Source: Cohnella phaseoli
GTDB taxonomy: Bacteria > Bacillota > Bacilli > Paenibacillales > Paenibacillaceae
DNA length: 62,194 nt
Direction: 5' to 3'
Assembly (NCBI RefSeq): GCF_003386235.1
Contig: NZ_QRDZ01000020.1
Coordinates: 1 to 62,194 of the forward strand
Shown here one piece after another: positions 17,587-26,211 of the stretch; within the stretch, counting starts at the first letter, position 1, and each line of letters opens with the position of its first letter. A model generated the notes under the pieces. That model was not told the origin of the DNA, searched no databases, and saw nothing but the letters and a program-made list of their open reading frames with translations. Position numbers and translations under genes: made by a program.

Positions 17587-18390
17587 ATGAAAAAACGGTT
17601 TATTTTCCTATTAATAGCCCTAACCGTTGTTGTCAGCGCCTGCTCGAAAGATGAGCCTGAGGAGAGGAAGAGCTTTGTACTTGTCCAGGGAAGCGGCCCG
17701 ACTCTATCGGACTTCTACATCGGCAAATACGAGGTCACTCAAAAAGAGTGGATGCAAGTCATGGGGAGGAATCCTTCTGCATTCGCAAGCGACGATAGGC
17801 CGGTAGAGATGGTGAGCTGGTACGATGCCGTCGAATATTGCAATCAACGGAGTTTGCAAGAGGGCTTGGAGCCGTACTATCGGATAGACAAAAATAAGAG
17901 AGACCCGGACAATAAAAGCGAGTATGACCCTGTGAAATGGACGGTTACGATCGAAGACGGAGCAAACGGGTACCGGCTGCCGACCGAGGCGGAATGGGAA
18001 TACGCGGCGAGCGGAGGGCAACTCAGCAAAAAATACGGCTACAGCGGAAGCGACGATGCGGACGAAGTCGCATGGTATTGGCGTAACGCCGGAGATAAGT
18101 ATTTGTCAGGAGATTGGAACTGGTCGATCATTGAAAGCAACAAAAACGCGACAAAGCCGATCGGGGCCAAGAAGCCCAACGAATTAGGGCTTTACGATAT
18201 GTCGGGGAATGTGAGGGAGTGGTGCTGGGATTGGTATGAAAATGCGGATATTGAAGGCGGTATTTACCGCATCGTGAAGGGCGGCGGCTGGATTGGCGAC
18301 GTCAGCAACAACGAACCGTCCTTTCGCGGCAAGTTCGAGGCGAGCGGATATGGGCCGGATCAAGGCTTTCGCTTGGTTCGGGGTGTGTAG
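17587..18390 (+). CDS. SUMF1/FGE-fold lipoprotein without catalytic cysteines
   Basis: A 267-residue lipoprotein (lipobox VSAC, Cys19) carrying one FGE-sulfatase domain: GKYEVTQKEWMQVMG, RPVEMVSWYDAVEYCN, YRLPTEAEWEYAA, GLYDMSGNVREWCWDWY and GFRLVRG are all present. True formylglycine-generating enzymes have a copper-binding Cys pair near the C-terminus; here the matching stretch (FRGKFEASGYGPDQGFR) has no Cys, so sulfatase maturation is unlikely. Such non-catalytic domains can act as ligand-binding or structural modules. ATG 17587 follows GAGGAGAG. No sulfatase gene is nearby. Its relation to the xylanase upstream is unclear. Confidence 0.85.
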   Translation: MKKRFIFLLIALTVVVSACSKDEPEERKSFVLVQGSGPTLSDFYIGKYEVTQKEWMQVMGRNPSAFASDDRPVEMVSWYDAVEYCNQRSLQEGLEPYYRIDKNKRDPDNKSEYDPVKWTVTIEDGANGYRLPTEAEWEYAASGGQLSKKYGYSGSDDADEVAWYWRNAGDKYLSGDWNWSIIESNKNATKPIGAKKPNELGLYDMSGNVREWCWDWYENADIEGGIYRIVKGGGWIGDVSNNEPSFRGKFEASGYGPDQGFRLVRGV

Positions 18391-18434
18391 TTAACCAAAA
18401 GTAGTACGGTAATGCTTGCTGACCTGCAAACACA

Positions 18435-18454
18435 GGGCAGCCCCAAGGCTGCCC
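18435..18454. terminator. Stable hairpin between convergent genes
   Basis: GGGCAGCC-CCAA-GGCTGCCC is a perfect 8-bp GC-rich stem between the ends of the SUMF1-like and lacI genes. It lacks a clean U-tract on either strand (plus: CTGCCATTT; minus: TGTGTTTGC), so termination is plausible but weakly supported. Confidence 0.45.
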
Positions 18455-18516
18455 CTGCCATTTAAACGATCGCGATGCCCCTTCACTTGTGTGAGCCCAC
18501 ATGGTCATCCACCATT

Positions 18517-19548
18517 TTACCCCAATATGATTCCTTCGCCCGCCCTAGCGCAAGAATGCCGCACGACAAGCTGGACTGGCAGCCGTTCATGGAACGGCAA
18601 ACGATCTCCCGAGAATATTTGCTGCAGCAGCCTCTTGGCGGCCACCTTTCCCATCTCGAAATAGGGCACGTCCACGGTGGACAGAGCGGGATCGCACATC
18701 TTCGACGCATCGGTATTGTCGAAGCCGATGACCGCGATATCCCGGCCCGCCAGCCTCCCCGATTCTTTAAATCCTTGAATAAGGCCGACTCCCATCCGGT
18801 CGTTGGCCGCGAATACGGCATCCGGCAACCCTTGCCGAATCAGCTTCAACGCAGCTTCGTAGCCGCTCTTGCGGCTGAAGTTGCCTTGCAGCAAATCTTG
18901 ATCGCGTATCGGTAAACCTGCTTCCTCCATCGCCAGCTTGTAGCCGCGAAGGCGGTCGCGTGCGTTGGAATAGGTCGCAGGGCCGCCCAAGAAGGCGATG
19001 CTGCGATAGCCGCGGGCAATGAGGTGCTGTGTGGCCATATATCCGCCCGCAGTATTGTCGGCTATAATCTCGTTAAATCCGCTTCCCGTAAATTGCTGAT
19101 CGATGAGACAGAACGGCAGGCCTTCTTTTTTTAAGGCATCCAGCGTCGATTTCTGTTCAGGTGTGTCCTTGGCTCCCAGGATGACAAGGGCGTCAACCTT
19201 ACGCGCGCGAAACAGCTCGCTGTAGTCCTGCTCCTCGGGAGAGCGAAGCAACAGAAGCAAATCGTAACCTTCCTCTCGAACCGCTTCACCGAGACCGCTT
19301 AGCAACTCGGAGAAATAATCTACGGAAAACAGCCGGACTTTAGGCAAATAGGGCAGTATGATCCCGATATGACCGCTGCGTCCTTTGGCGAAATTTTGCG
19401 CGACGGCGTTTGGAAGATAATCCAGCTTCTCGGCGGCCGCCAGCACTTTACGCTTGGTTGCCTCTTTTACCGCTCCTCCGCTGAACACGCGCGATACCGT
19501 TGCTTCGGATACGCCAGCCCATTTTGCTACATCACTTCGATTGGCCAT
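18517..19548 (-). CDS. LacI family transcriptional repressor (locus B)
   Basis: A 343-residue LacI/GalR regulator: N-terminal helix-turn-helix with hinge (about 2-56, VAKWAGVSEATVSRVFSGG) and a periplasmic-binding-protein-like effector domain (about 60-335). RBS AGGAGAA supports the ATG at 19548. It is divergent from the operon at 19920, and two copies of TGAACGCGCGTTCA-like palindromes, of the size and symmetry typical for this family, lie in the shared region. It most likely represses that operon until a sugar or nucleoside-related effector binds. Confidence 0.94.
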   Translation of the reverse strand: MANRSDVAKWAGVSEATVSRVFSGGAVKEATKRKVLAAAEKLDYLPNAVAQNFAKGRSGHIGIILPYLPKVRLFSVDYFSELLSGLGEAVREEGYDLLLLLRSPEEQDYSELFRARKVDALVILGAKDTPEQKSTLDALKKEGLPFCLIDQQFTGSGFNEIIADNTAGGYMATQHLIARGYRSIAFLGGPATYSNARDRLRGYKLAMEEAGLPIRDQDLLQGNFSRKSGYEAALKLIRQGLPDAVFAANDRMGVGLIQGFKESGRLAGRDIAVIGFDNTDASKMCDPALSTVDVPYFEMGKVAAKRLLQQIFSGDRLPFHERLPVQLVVRHSCARAGEGIILG

Positions 19549-19627
19549 AATTATGTTCTCCTGCTAGTATTTTCCCTATTCTAACCGATCGACAATCGAA
19601 ATGGCTAGTAGCGAATGTTTTTTGTAT

Positions 19628-19657
19628 TTGACAATGTGAAACAGGCCGTGATATATT
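19628..19657 (+). promoter_or_regulatory. Sigma-A promoter of locus B
   Basis: TTGACA (19628-19633) and TATATT (19652-19657) are separated by 18 bp. The expected start is near 19664, just upstream of the first operator. Confidence 0.75.
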
Positions 19658-19671
19658 CGTCTCATCCAAAA

Positions 19672-19685
19672 TGAACGCGCGTACA
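19672..19685 (+). promoter_or_regulatory. LacI operator O1
   Basis: TGAACGCGCGTACA is a 14-bp near-perfect palindrome (one mismatch to the perfect site O2) located just after the predicted transcription start, as expected for a repressor roadblock. Confidence 0.7.
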
Positions 19686-19804
19686 TTTTGTGAGGAACGA
19701 CTAGATTAAAATAAAATGTTTGCTTCTATGGCTACATTAACCTCTTTTTAACGTAAATGCAAGAGGGGGAGAGTTTTGGAAAAGGGAAATTCCGAACGAA
19801 AAAA

Positions 19805-19818
19805 TGAACGCGCGTTCA
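19805..19818 (+). promoter_or_regulatory. LacI operator O2
   Basis: TGAACGCGCGTTCA is a perfect 14-bp palindrome, 133 bp downstream of O1 within the leader. Two phased sites suggest DNA looping or stronger repression (inference). Confidence 0.7.
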
Positions 19819-19919
19819 AAAGGGCGTTCTCAACGATGGCAGAGACGTTGGCCGCAAGCTGGGTATAATACTGCCGAGCTTTGCTGAAGGAAGCTAAAAC
19901 GACATAACGGGGTGGGAAT

Positions 19920-20993
19920 ATGAACAAGACGATCAAGGTGGGCGTAGTCGGATGCGGGCAAGTTGCCCAGATTATGCATCTTCCCTATCTGCACGATTCG
20001 GAAGGCTTTAAGATTCATGCTTTATGCGATATATCCAGAGGGACCGCGACACGCGTAGCCGACAAATATAATGTCCCTCACGAGAGCGTGTATACCAACT
20101 TGGAGGAAATGCTGCTAGACCAAGAAATCGAAGCGGTGGTCGTTTGCTGCAAGGATCATTGCGAGCCCGTAGTAAAGGCGGCCAACGCCAAAAAGCATAT
20201 TTTCACGGAAAAACCGTTCGGGTTCAACGTCAACGAAGCGAATCGGATGATACGGGCAGCTGAGGATAACAACGTTAAATTAATGGTCGGGTACATGAAA
20301 AGGTACGATACCGGCTATGAGTACTTTCTGAACCAAGTGAAGAGCATGGAGTCGATTAGTCTGGTTCGTATGCACAATTTTGGAGGCTCGTTCTCCTATA
20401 CCAGAGAAATATACGATGTACTGCTGGAAGCGGATGTGTCTCCCGATTTCTTTAAAGAATCCAAGGAACAAATCAAGCGTTCGATGATGGAGGAGTTGGG
20501 AGCGGATCGCCAACATCTGTTCGAAGCCTACAATCTGCTGATGGGTGTCGCTTGTCACGATACGGTGCTACTGAGGCATGCTTTTGGAAACAATCCGGAA
20601 GTGATGTACGCAGGGGTTCATCAGGGCGGCTTTATGACGGCGGTACTCCAGTTCGGAGATGTCAGGTGCGTGTTTGAAAGCGGACTCCTGATGAGAAGGC
20701 CGATATGGGACGAGAATATTCAAGTATACGCTCCGGACAAGTCTGTGACCTTGAAGTTTCCATGGCCGTATCTTAAAAATGCTCCGTCAGCGGTTTCGAT
20801 CAGCGACACGGTTGAGAGCACGAACATGCCGAGAGAAAGTGAGATTGCTACAAGCTTTCATGAAGCGTACAGAAAGGAATGGATGCACTTCTATGATTGC
20901 ATCGTGAACGATAGAGAACCTCTGACGAGCGGCCGGGATGCGCTGCAAGATATTCTGCTGATCAGCAAATTGATCAAATCGGTATCGGTATAA
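19920..20993 (+). CDS. Gfo/Idh/MocA family oxidoreductase
   Basis: A 357-residue NAD(P)-dependent dehydrogenase. The Rossmann motif GVVGCGQVAQ sits at about 8-17 and the family motif EKPFGF near residue 100. The family oxidises or reduces sugars and inositols, often at C2 or C3. GGGGTGGG precedes ATG 19920. It is the first gene of the LacI-controlled operon with transporters, an isomerase-like protein and a nucleoside hydrolase, so it probably acts on the imported glycoside or on its released sugar. Confidence 0.9.
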   Translation: MNKTIKVGVVGCGQVAQIMHLPYLHDSEGFKIHALCDISRGTATRVADKYNVPHESVYTNLEEMLLDQEIEAVVVCCKDHCEPVVKAANAKKHIFTEKPFGFNVNEANRMIRAAEDNNVKLMVGYMKRYDTGYEYFLNQVKSMESISLVRMHNFGGSFSYTREIYDVLLEADVSPDFFKESKEQIKRSMMEELGADRQHLFEAYNLLMGVACHDTVLLRHAFGNNPEVMYAGVHQGGFMTAVLQFGDVRCVFESGLLMRRPIWDENIQVYAPDKSVTLKFPWPYLKNAPSAVSISDTVESTNMPRESEIATSFHEAYRKEWMHFYDCIVNDREPLTSGRDALQDILLISKLIKSVSV

Positions 20994-21029
20994 TCAGACC
21001 CGCATCAGAGATGGGAGACAACGGTTATC

Positions 21030-22016
21030 ATGACAGAAACAGGCGCAATATTTATGATTCTGACGGCAGCATTCCTATGGGGTTCCTGGTTAATGGGAAC
21101 CAAGTACACCAAGGACTTCCCGCTGCCCGCATTCATGCTATGGCTTTATACTTCTTCGTTTGTACTGGTGTGGGTTGTTGTACTGATTTCCGAGGTCGCC
21201 CGCCCAACCCACTTCATCCCAATCATTGCAGCATCCCCTTGGCTTGCCGTATTGGTTATGATATGCGGCGGAGCGATGGCTATAGGCATGCAAATCCAGA
21301 TGAGCGTCGTAGGTAAGGTCGGACTGATCCTGTCCAATTCGGTAAGCGCTACCAGCGGCGTGCTTCTAGGCACATTGGTGACTGTCATCATCGGTGGATT
21401 GCCGGATCATGTATCGGTAAGAACCGTAGTGATTGCGGCCGTCATTTTGATTTTCGCCACCTTCGTCTGTCAATATTCCGGCAAGCTGAGGGATAGAGAT
21501 TTGAACAGGGCGGGGAAACGCCAACGGCCCAAACAGGATACGAAAGCGGCTCTTATGCTGATTTTCAGCTCCGTGCTGGTTGCGGCCTACCCGCTCGGGT
21601 TATCTTCGGGGGTTAGAACGGATTTCGGCAATCATGGATTTCCTGCGTTAGTATGCATAGGCTTGCTCAGTTTGGGATCGTTTATCGGTACGGTTCTGTA
21701 TTCCGGCTATTTGTTGACCAAACAAAAACAACTCAGAAGCGTGTTGGACAAGAAATACAAAAAAGCCATTATGATTTCTTGCTTGTGCGGTGTATGCCAT
21801 TACGGAGGCAATCTGATTCATGTGCTGGCTGCTCCGATGATCAGCGTCGCGGTATCCTGGTTGATCGGAAGATCGGGGAATATGTGGACTTATGTATGGG
21901 GAATTTACCATAAGGAGTACACGGGAGCCTCTTTCAAAACCTACGGCGTGTTAACTGTCGGAATAGGGATTTATATATTCGGCGTCCTGTTGCTGTCCCG
22001 GAGCTTCTTCAATTAA
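21030..22016 (+). CDS. RhaT-like DMT superfamily transporter
   Basis: A 328-residue integral membrane protein with about ten hydrophobic segments. The first helix contains WGSW, and the GKVGLILSNSVSATSGVLLGTL stretch resembles the corresponding helix of rhamnose-proton symporter-like and GRP-type sugar porters of the drug/metabolite superfamily. It therefore probably moves a sugar or related metabolite across the membrane by proton symport. It sits between the oxidoreductase and a complete binding-protein importer, which gives this operon two transport systems; it could also export a product. Confidence 0.75.
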   Translation: MTETGAIFMILTAAFLWGSWLMGTKYTKDFPLPAFMLWLYTSSFVLVWVVVLISEVARPTHFIPIIAASPWLAVLVMICGGAMAIGMQIQMSVVGKVGLILSNSVSATSGVLLGTLVTVIIGGLPDHVSVRTVVIAAVILIFATFVCQYSGKLRDRDLNRAGKRQRPKQDTKAALMLIFSSVLVAAYPLGLSSGVRTDFGNHGFPALVCIGLLSLGSFIGTVLYSGYLLTKQKQLRSVLDKKYKKAIMISCLCGVCHYGGNLIHVLAAPMISVAVSWLIGRSGNMWTYVWGIYHKEYTGASFKTYGVLTVGIGIYIFGVLLLSRSFFN

Positions 22017-22034
22017 CAGAATCGAGGTGATTTC

Positions 22035-22928
22035 ATGAGGAAGTATCGAAAAGCGGCTAGCGATGCGACGTTCGGATACACGATGGTTGCTCCGGCCTTA
22101 CTGCTATTCCTGTTGTTTGTTATTTACCCGTTCTTCAAGGGCTTCTGGGTCAGCTTTCACCGTTGGGACGGATTTTCTTCGATGACATGGATCGGCCTTC
22201 AGAATTACTCCTTCGTTATGGCCGACGACGTATTTTGGAAAGCGCTTAAAAACACCATTATTTATGCGATAGCCTCTCCCATCTTCAAGAACGTCATGGG
22301 GCTAGCGTTGGCGCTGCTCTTCGTTAAGAGCTTGAAGGGCATGTATTTGTTCAGGGTAAGCACTTATATCCCCTATACTTTCGGTTACGTCGTCGTAGGC
22401 GTATTGTGGACCTGGGTATATAATCCTTCGTTCGGTTTATTGAACAAAGCGTTGGAAGTCTTGCATATGCCGTTTCTCGTTCAGGGCTGGCTAAGCGATC
22501 CCAACATTGCCCTGTATTCGGTTATTGCTGTGGATGTATGGAAATGTATGGGCTTTCACGCCATCCTGTATTTGGCGGGTCTGAATGCCATCCCGAGGGA
22601 TCTCTATGAAGCGGCCGACATCGATGGTGCGAACGGTTGGCAGAAGTTCCGCTCCGTCACTATACCTCAACTGAATTCAACCATTGTCATGAGCTTCCTG
22701 CTCGCGACGACAGGAGCTTTCATCAATAACTACGATGTTGTCAATATTATGACGCAGGGCGGACCGTTTAATTCCACTGAGGTCGTGTTGACGCACATCA
22801 TGGCGACGGCCTTCAAATTCGGGGCCGTAGGCAAAGCCAACGCGATGAGCATCATTCTGGTGGCTTTCGTCGCCATCATCGGGTTTATTCAATTAAAGGC
22901 GATGACCAGAGAAGACAACTATGAGTAA
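22035..22928 (+). CDS. MalF-type sugar ABC permease (locus B)
   Basis: A 297-residue permease with six hydrophobic segments and the EAA loop EAADIDGANGWQKFRSVTIP. The N-terminus lacks the YMPMFG block of the LplB class, placing it with the MalF/UgpA-like carbohydrate uptake family 1 permeases. GAGGTGA precedes ATG 22035. It works with the next gene and the lipoprotein at 23880. Confidence 0.93.
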   Translation: MRKYRKAASDATFGYTMVAPALLLFLLFVIYPFFKGFWVSFHRWDGFSSMTWIGLQNYSFVMADDVFWKALKNTIIYAIASPIFKNVMGLALALLFVKSLKGMYLFRVSTYIPYTFGYVVVGVLWTWVYNPSFGLLNKALEVLHMPFLVQGWLSDPNIALYSVIAVDVWKCMGFHAILYLAGLNAIPRDLYEAADIDGANGWQKFRSVTIPQLNSTIVMSFLLATTGAFINNYDVVNIMTQGGPFNSTEVVLTHIMATAFKFGAVGKANAMSIILVAFVAIIGFIQLKAMTREDNYE

Positions 22929-22940
22929 AGAGGTGACCTT

Positions 22941-23777
22941 ATGAAATTGCTTGGCAGTAGAGGGGCCCGCATAGGGTCGACCTATCTGGCGATGTTTTTC
23001 TTTCTTATCGTTACGTTGTACCCCATATTTTGGTTGCTGAGCGGGTCGCTCAAATCGGAAACCGAGTTTTTCAGCAATGTATGGGGTATCTCTGCCGATC
23101 CCCAATTCAGCAATTATGTGAACGCTTGGGTGAGAGCCGATTTCTCGACGAAGTACTTAAACAGCGTGATCACTACGTTCTCCTTTCTGTGTATCTTGAT
23201 CCCCGTCAATTGCTGTGCGGGATACGCATTGGCAAGAGTGAATTTCAGGGGAAGAAAGTTCATTTACCTGTTATTGCTTCTGGGAATTATGATGCCCGCA
23301 GGCGTGCTGGCGATGCCCACGTTCAACGTCGTTCATGAAATGGGATTGTTGAATACCCGGTCGGGCCTTGTATTGGTATACGTAGCCCAGGCGATCAGCT
23401 TCGGCATGTTCCTAATGCGTTCCTTCTTCATTTCTTTGCCCGGTTCATTGGAAGAGGCCGCGACCATCGACGGATGCTCCCGCTTTCAGGCCTTCCGGAA
23501 GGTTATGCTGCCTCTGGCGATTCCTGGAATCACGACGCAAATCATATTTAGCGGGCTTGCCGTCTGGAACGAATACTTGCGCGCCAATCTGCTGATCAGA
23601 AGCCCGGAGCTCCAAACCATTCCTCTCGGAATGGCAAGCTTCGCCAATCAGGATAACGTCAATTATCCGGAAATGTTCGCCGCACTGATTATGGCCATTA
23701 TACCGGTAATTCTGATTTATTTATTGCTGCAAAAAACGTTCGTCAAAGGAGTCACGGCCGGTTCGGTCAAAGGTTAG
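22941..23777 (+). CDS. MalG-type sugar ABC permease (locus B)
   Basis: A 278-residue partner permease with the EAA loop EEAATIDGCSRFQAFRKVMLP and the C-terminal TFVKGVTAGSVKG. It starts 12 bp after the first permease with AGAGGTGA as RBS. No ATPase follows. Confidence 0.93.
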   Translation: MKLLGSRGARIGSTYLAMFFFLIVTLYPIFWLLSGSLKSETEFFSNVWGISADPQFSNYVNAWVRADFSTKYLNSVITTFSFLCILIPVNCCAGYALARVNFRGRKFIYLLLLLGIMMPAGVLAMPTFNVVHEMGLLNTRSGLVLVYVAQAISFGMFLMRSFFISLPGSLEEAATIDGCSRFQAFRKVMLPLAIPGITTQIIFSGLAVWNEYLRANLLIRSPELQTIPLGMASFANQDNVNYPEMFAALIMAIIPVILIYLLLQKTFVKGVTAGSVKG

Positions 23778-23879
23778 CTTCTTGAACGATGCAGCTTTGC
23801 ACGATTTTAGAGCCGGAAGGCTTTAAAATAGCTCGATTCTTAGGTGTTGCAAACTTATATCAATTAGAGGAGGGGCAGT

Positions 23880-25250
23880 ATGAAAAAATGGATTGCTGTA
23901 TGGTTGGTCATTATCGTTGTTGCTGTCATGTCGGGATGCGGGAAATCGAATTCAAACGGAAAGCAGGAGGGGAGCAATCCGCCTGCAAACAACGGGAAGC
24001 AGGAGATTACGATTCTTGGCAACGCAAGAATGTATGACGGGGAAGAGAATGCCTGGAATGAAGTCGCCGCTGCGTTCCAGCAAGAGACGGGGATTAAGGT
24101 GAACCTCCGCTGGCAGGGCAAATGGAATGAAGTACCCCAAAACCTGAATGCCGCGAAACTGTCCGGCGAGAATATTGATCTTGTGACGGTGGGGGCCGGC
24201 TTGATCAATTCCAGCGCTGCTCCCTCCGGCATGTTGATGGATATCACGTCGTTGCTCGATCCGTATCGGGACAGATTCAACGATGGCATGTTGAAAGCCT
24301 ATGAAATCGGAGGCAAGCTATGGGGATTCCCTTATGGCAATTCCTCGGCAGGATTTATCTATTATAACAAAACGATTTTCAAAGAACTGCAGTTAAACGA
24401 GCCCAAAACGTTCGAGGAATTGGTAGCCGCATCGAAGACGATCCGAGAGAAGAAGAACATTCTTCCGATGATATTCAGAGGGAAAGACGCAAGCTTCTGG
24501 CCGAACCTTTACATGAGCACGTATGCGCAAGCTACCGGCAATAAGGCGACGGAGAGCGTACAAGATTTTCTGGCGGGGAAGAAAGAATTTGCCGGAGATG
24601 CCGAGAAGCAGGCGTTCGAATGGATTAAAGCTTTCTTCGATCAAGGCGTGCTGACCAACGAAAGCTTCGGAACGGACGGAGACGGAATGCGGGCCACATT
24701 CTTGCAACAGAAGGCGGCGATGATGCATACGCATACGTTCAATTTGACGCAGGAACAAACGCCAGATTTCGAGCTTGGCATTATGGAGTTTCCGCTCATG
24801 GCGGCGGGCGGACAAGCATTCTCCCAGCCGTTCGGGGGGCCGGGGACAGGAATAGCAGTACCGTCGTTTGCGGACAGAGGAAATTTGTCGAATACCGTGA
24901 AATTCATTGAGTTTCTATTGCGGCCGGAGAACGCCAACAAAATTATTTCTCGTTATCAACCGACGGTTCAGGTTGTAAAGGGCGTGGATGTGCTGAAGTC
25001 GGAAATTATCGATAAATTGAACAATGACTTGATTCCGAAAACGACCCCTTATCTGGACTGGATTTGGCCTGCCGAAGTGAATACGGCATTCTCATCGGCT
25101 GTCCCGGCCTTCGTAGCGGGAAAGATGACCTCCGAAGAAGCCGTCCGAAGCATTCAAAGTGCGTTGGACAAGATTATCAAGGAACGGAACTATAGGTTCG
25201 AATGGTGGACCGAACTAACGGAGGACGATTGGAAAAAAATGCAGCCTTAG
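23880..25250 (+). CDS. Family 1 sugar-binding lipoprotein (locus B)
   Basis: A 456-residue MalE-like extracellular binding protein. Lipobox MSGC with Cys20, then an Asn/Gly-rich linker. Typical blocks include KLWGFPYGNSSAGFIYYNKTIFKEL in part, and a C-terminal bundle. A very strong RBS, GAGGAGGGG, precedes ATG 23880, which fits the high expression normal for binding proteins. It delivers the substrate to the two permeases upstream. Confidence 0.92.
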   Translation: MKKWIAVWLVIIVVAVMSGCGKSNSNGKQEGSNPPANNGKQEITILGNARMYDGEENAWNEVAAAFQQETGIKVNLRWQGKWNEVPQNLNAAKLSGENIDLVTVGAGLINSSAAPSGMLMDITSLLDPYRDRFNDGMLKAYEIGGKLWGFPYGNSSAGFIYYNKTIFKELQLNEPKTFEELVAASKTIREKKNILPMIFRGKDASFWPNLYMSTYAQATGNKATESVQDFLAGKKEFAGDAEKQAFEWIKAFFDQGVLTNESFGTDGDGMRATFLQQKAAMMHTHTFNLTQEQTPDFELGIMEFPLMAAGGQAFSQPFGGPGTGIAVPSFADRGNLSNTVKFIEFLLRPENANKIISRYQPTVQVVKGVDVLKSEIIDKLNNDLIPKTTPYLDWIWPAEVNTAFSSAVPAFVAGKMTSEEAVRSIQSALDKIIKERNYRFEWWTELTEDDWKKMQP

Positions 25251-25303
25251 ATTCTCACAGCTTACAGATTATTGCAAATCCGAAAGAAAATTCCGGGGCG
25301 TCC

Positions 25304-25350
25304 CGGGGCATCTAACCTCGACAGGCTGGCCTGCTTATGGGATAGCCCCG
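25304..25350 (+). other. Two-tiered hairpin between binding-protein and isomerase genes
   Basis: CGGGGC (25304-25309) pairs with GCCCCG (25345-25350) and encloses a smaller CAGG-CTGG-CCTG hairpin. There is no U-tract, so it is more likely an mRNA 3'-stabilising or processing structure that raises binding-protein expression over downstream genes than a terminator. Confidence 0.35.
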
Positions 25351-25375
25351 ATCAAATCATAATGGAGGGCCTCAG

Positions 25376-26209
25376 ATGAAACTATCGTATACCGTCTGGA
25401 CGTGGCATATGGATCCGTTCAACAAGTTCAAACGTCATGAAGACCCCGCAATGTTCAAGCTAGAATTCGAGAAAGGCGTCAGAGAGATTTCGTTTCTGGG
25501 TTATACCGGCGTGGAAAACTTCAACATTATGCTCGATGCATACGAGAATGATGTTGAAGAGTTCAACGCAATACTTGATCAATACCGGCTAACCTTTACC
25601 GCCATCTATCATTACCTCGGAGCCGACTTTGATTCGGATATGGAAAAGGCGCGCAGATGCATTGAATTTCTGAAGCGCACGGGCGGCAAAATTATGAATC
25701 TGCAGGCGCCCAAGCGCAAGCCTGAGGGAAATTTCACAACGGATGTACTGGAGACGGCACGAAGAGCGGAGATAATGGGCAAGCTGGCGCACGAGCAGGG
25801 TATCCGTTTGTGTCTGCACCCGCACTGGGGCAGTACGATTGAAACCGAGTCGGAAGTAAGCTTGTTTGCGCAGCATACGAATCCGGAATATGTTCATTTC
25901 TGTTTCGATACCGCCCATTCCCAACTGGCCGGCATAGACCAAATCCAAACGATAGAAAGATACAAGGATCGAATTTCATATATTCATTTCAAAGATGTAG
26001 ATCCGGATGTCACGCTCGCCCCCGAGAAGCCGATGCAAAGATTTGTGTCATTGGGGCAGGGAACCGTCGATTTCAAAGGTATCTATAAGAAGCTGAAGGA
26101 AATCGGCTACGATTCAGTTATCTGCGTGGAACTCGATTATCCGCAAATATGCAATTTTCAATCGGCCCAATCCTCCCGTTCGTATTTGCGCGAAGCGCTA
26201 GGGATATAA
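25376..26209 (+). CDS. Sugar phosphate isomerase/epimerase-like TIM-barrel protein
   Basis: A 277-residue xylose-isomerase-like AP endonuclease-2-fold protein. Metal-site-like residues appear in CLHPHWGS, FCFDTAHSQLAG, SYIHFKDV and CVELDYP. The family includes inosose dehydratases, 3-keto-sugar isomerases/hydrolases and sugar epimerases. GGAGGG precedes ATG 25376. Being co-transcribed with a Gfo/Idh dehydrogenase, it is a candidate partner acting on an oxidised sugar intermediate. The nucleoside hydrolase gene starts 2 bp after its stop. Confidence 0.85.
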   Translation: MKLSYTVWTWHMDPFNKFKRHEDPAMFKLEFEKGVREISFLGYTGVENFNIMLDAYENDVEEFNAILDQYRLTFTAIYHYLGADFDSDMEKARRCIEFLKRTGGKIMNLQAPKRKPEGNFTTDVLETARRAEIMGKLAHEQGIRLCLHPHWGSTIETESEVSLFAQHTNPEYVHFCFDTAHSQLAGIDQIQTIERYKDRISYIHFKDVDPDVTLAPEKPMQRFVSLGQGTVDFKGIYKKLKEIGYDSVICVELDYPQICNFQSAQSSRSYLREALGI

Positions 26210-26211
26210 TC

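Larger units (their letters stand above)
19549..19919. other. Divergent regulatory region of locus B
   Basis: This 371-bp gap holds a plus-strand sigma-A promoter and two palindromic operators, listed separately, and a roughly 250-nt untranslated leader before the first gene. No further gene or clear riboswitch fold was recognised. Confidence 0.6.

Noticed and set aside
17587..18390. Functional formylglycine-generating enzyme
   Set aside because: The catalytic Cys pair is missing and no sulfatase gene is present.
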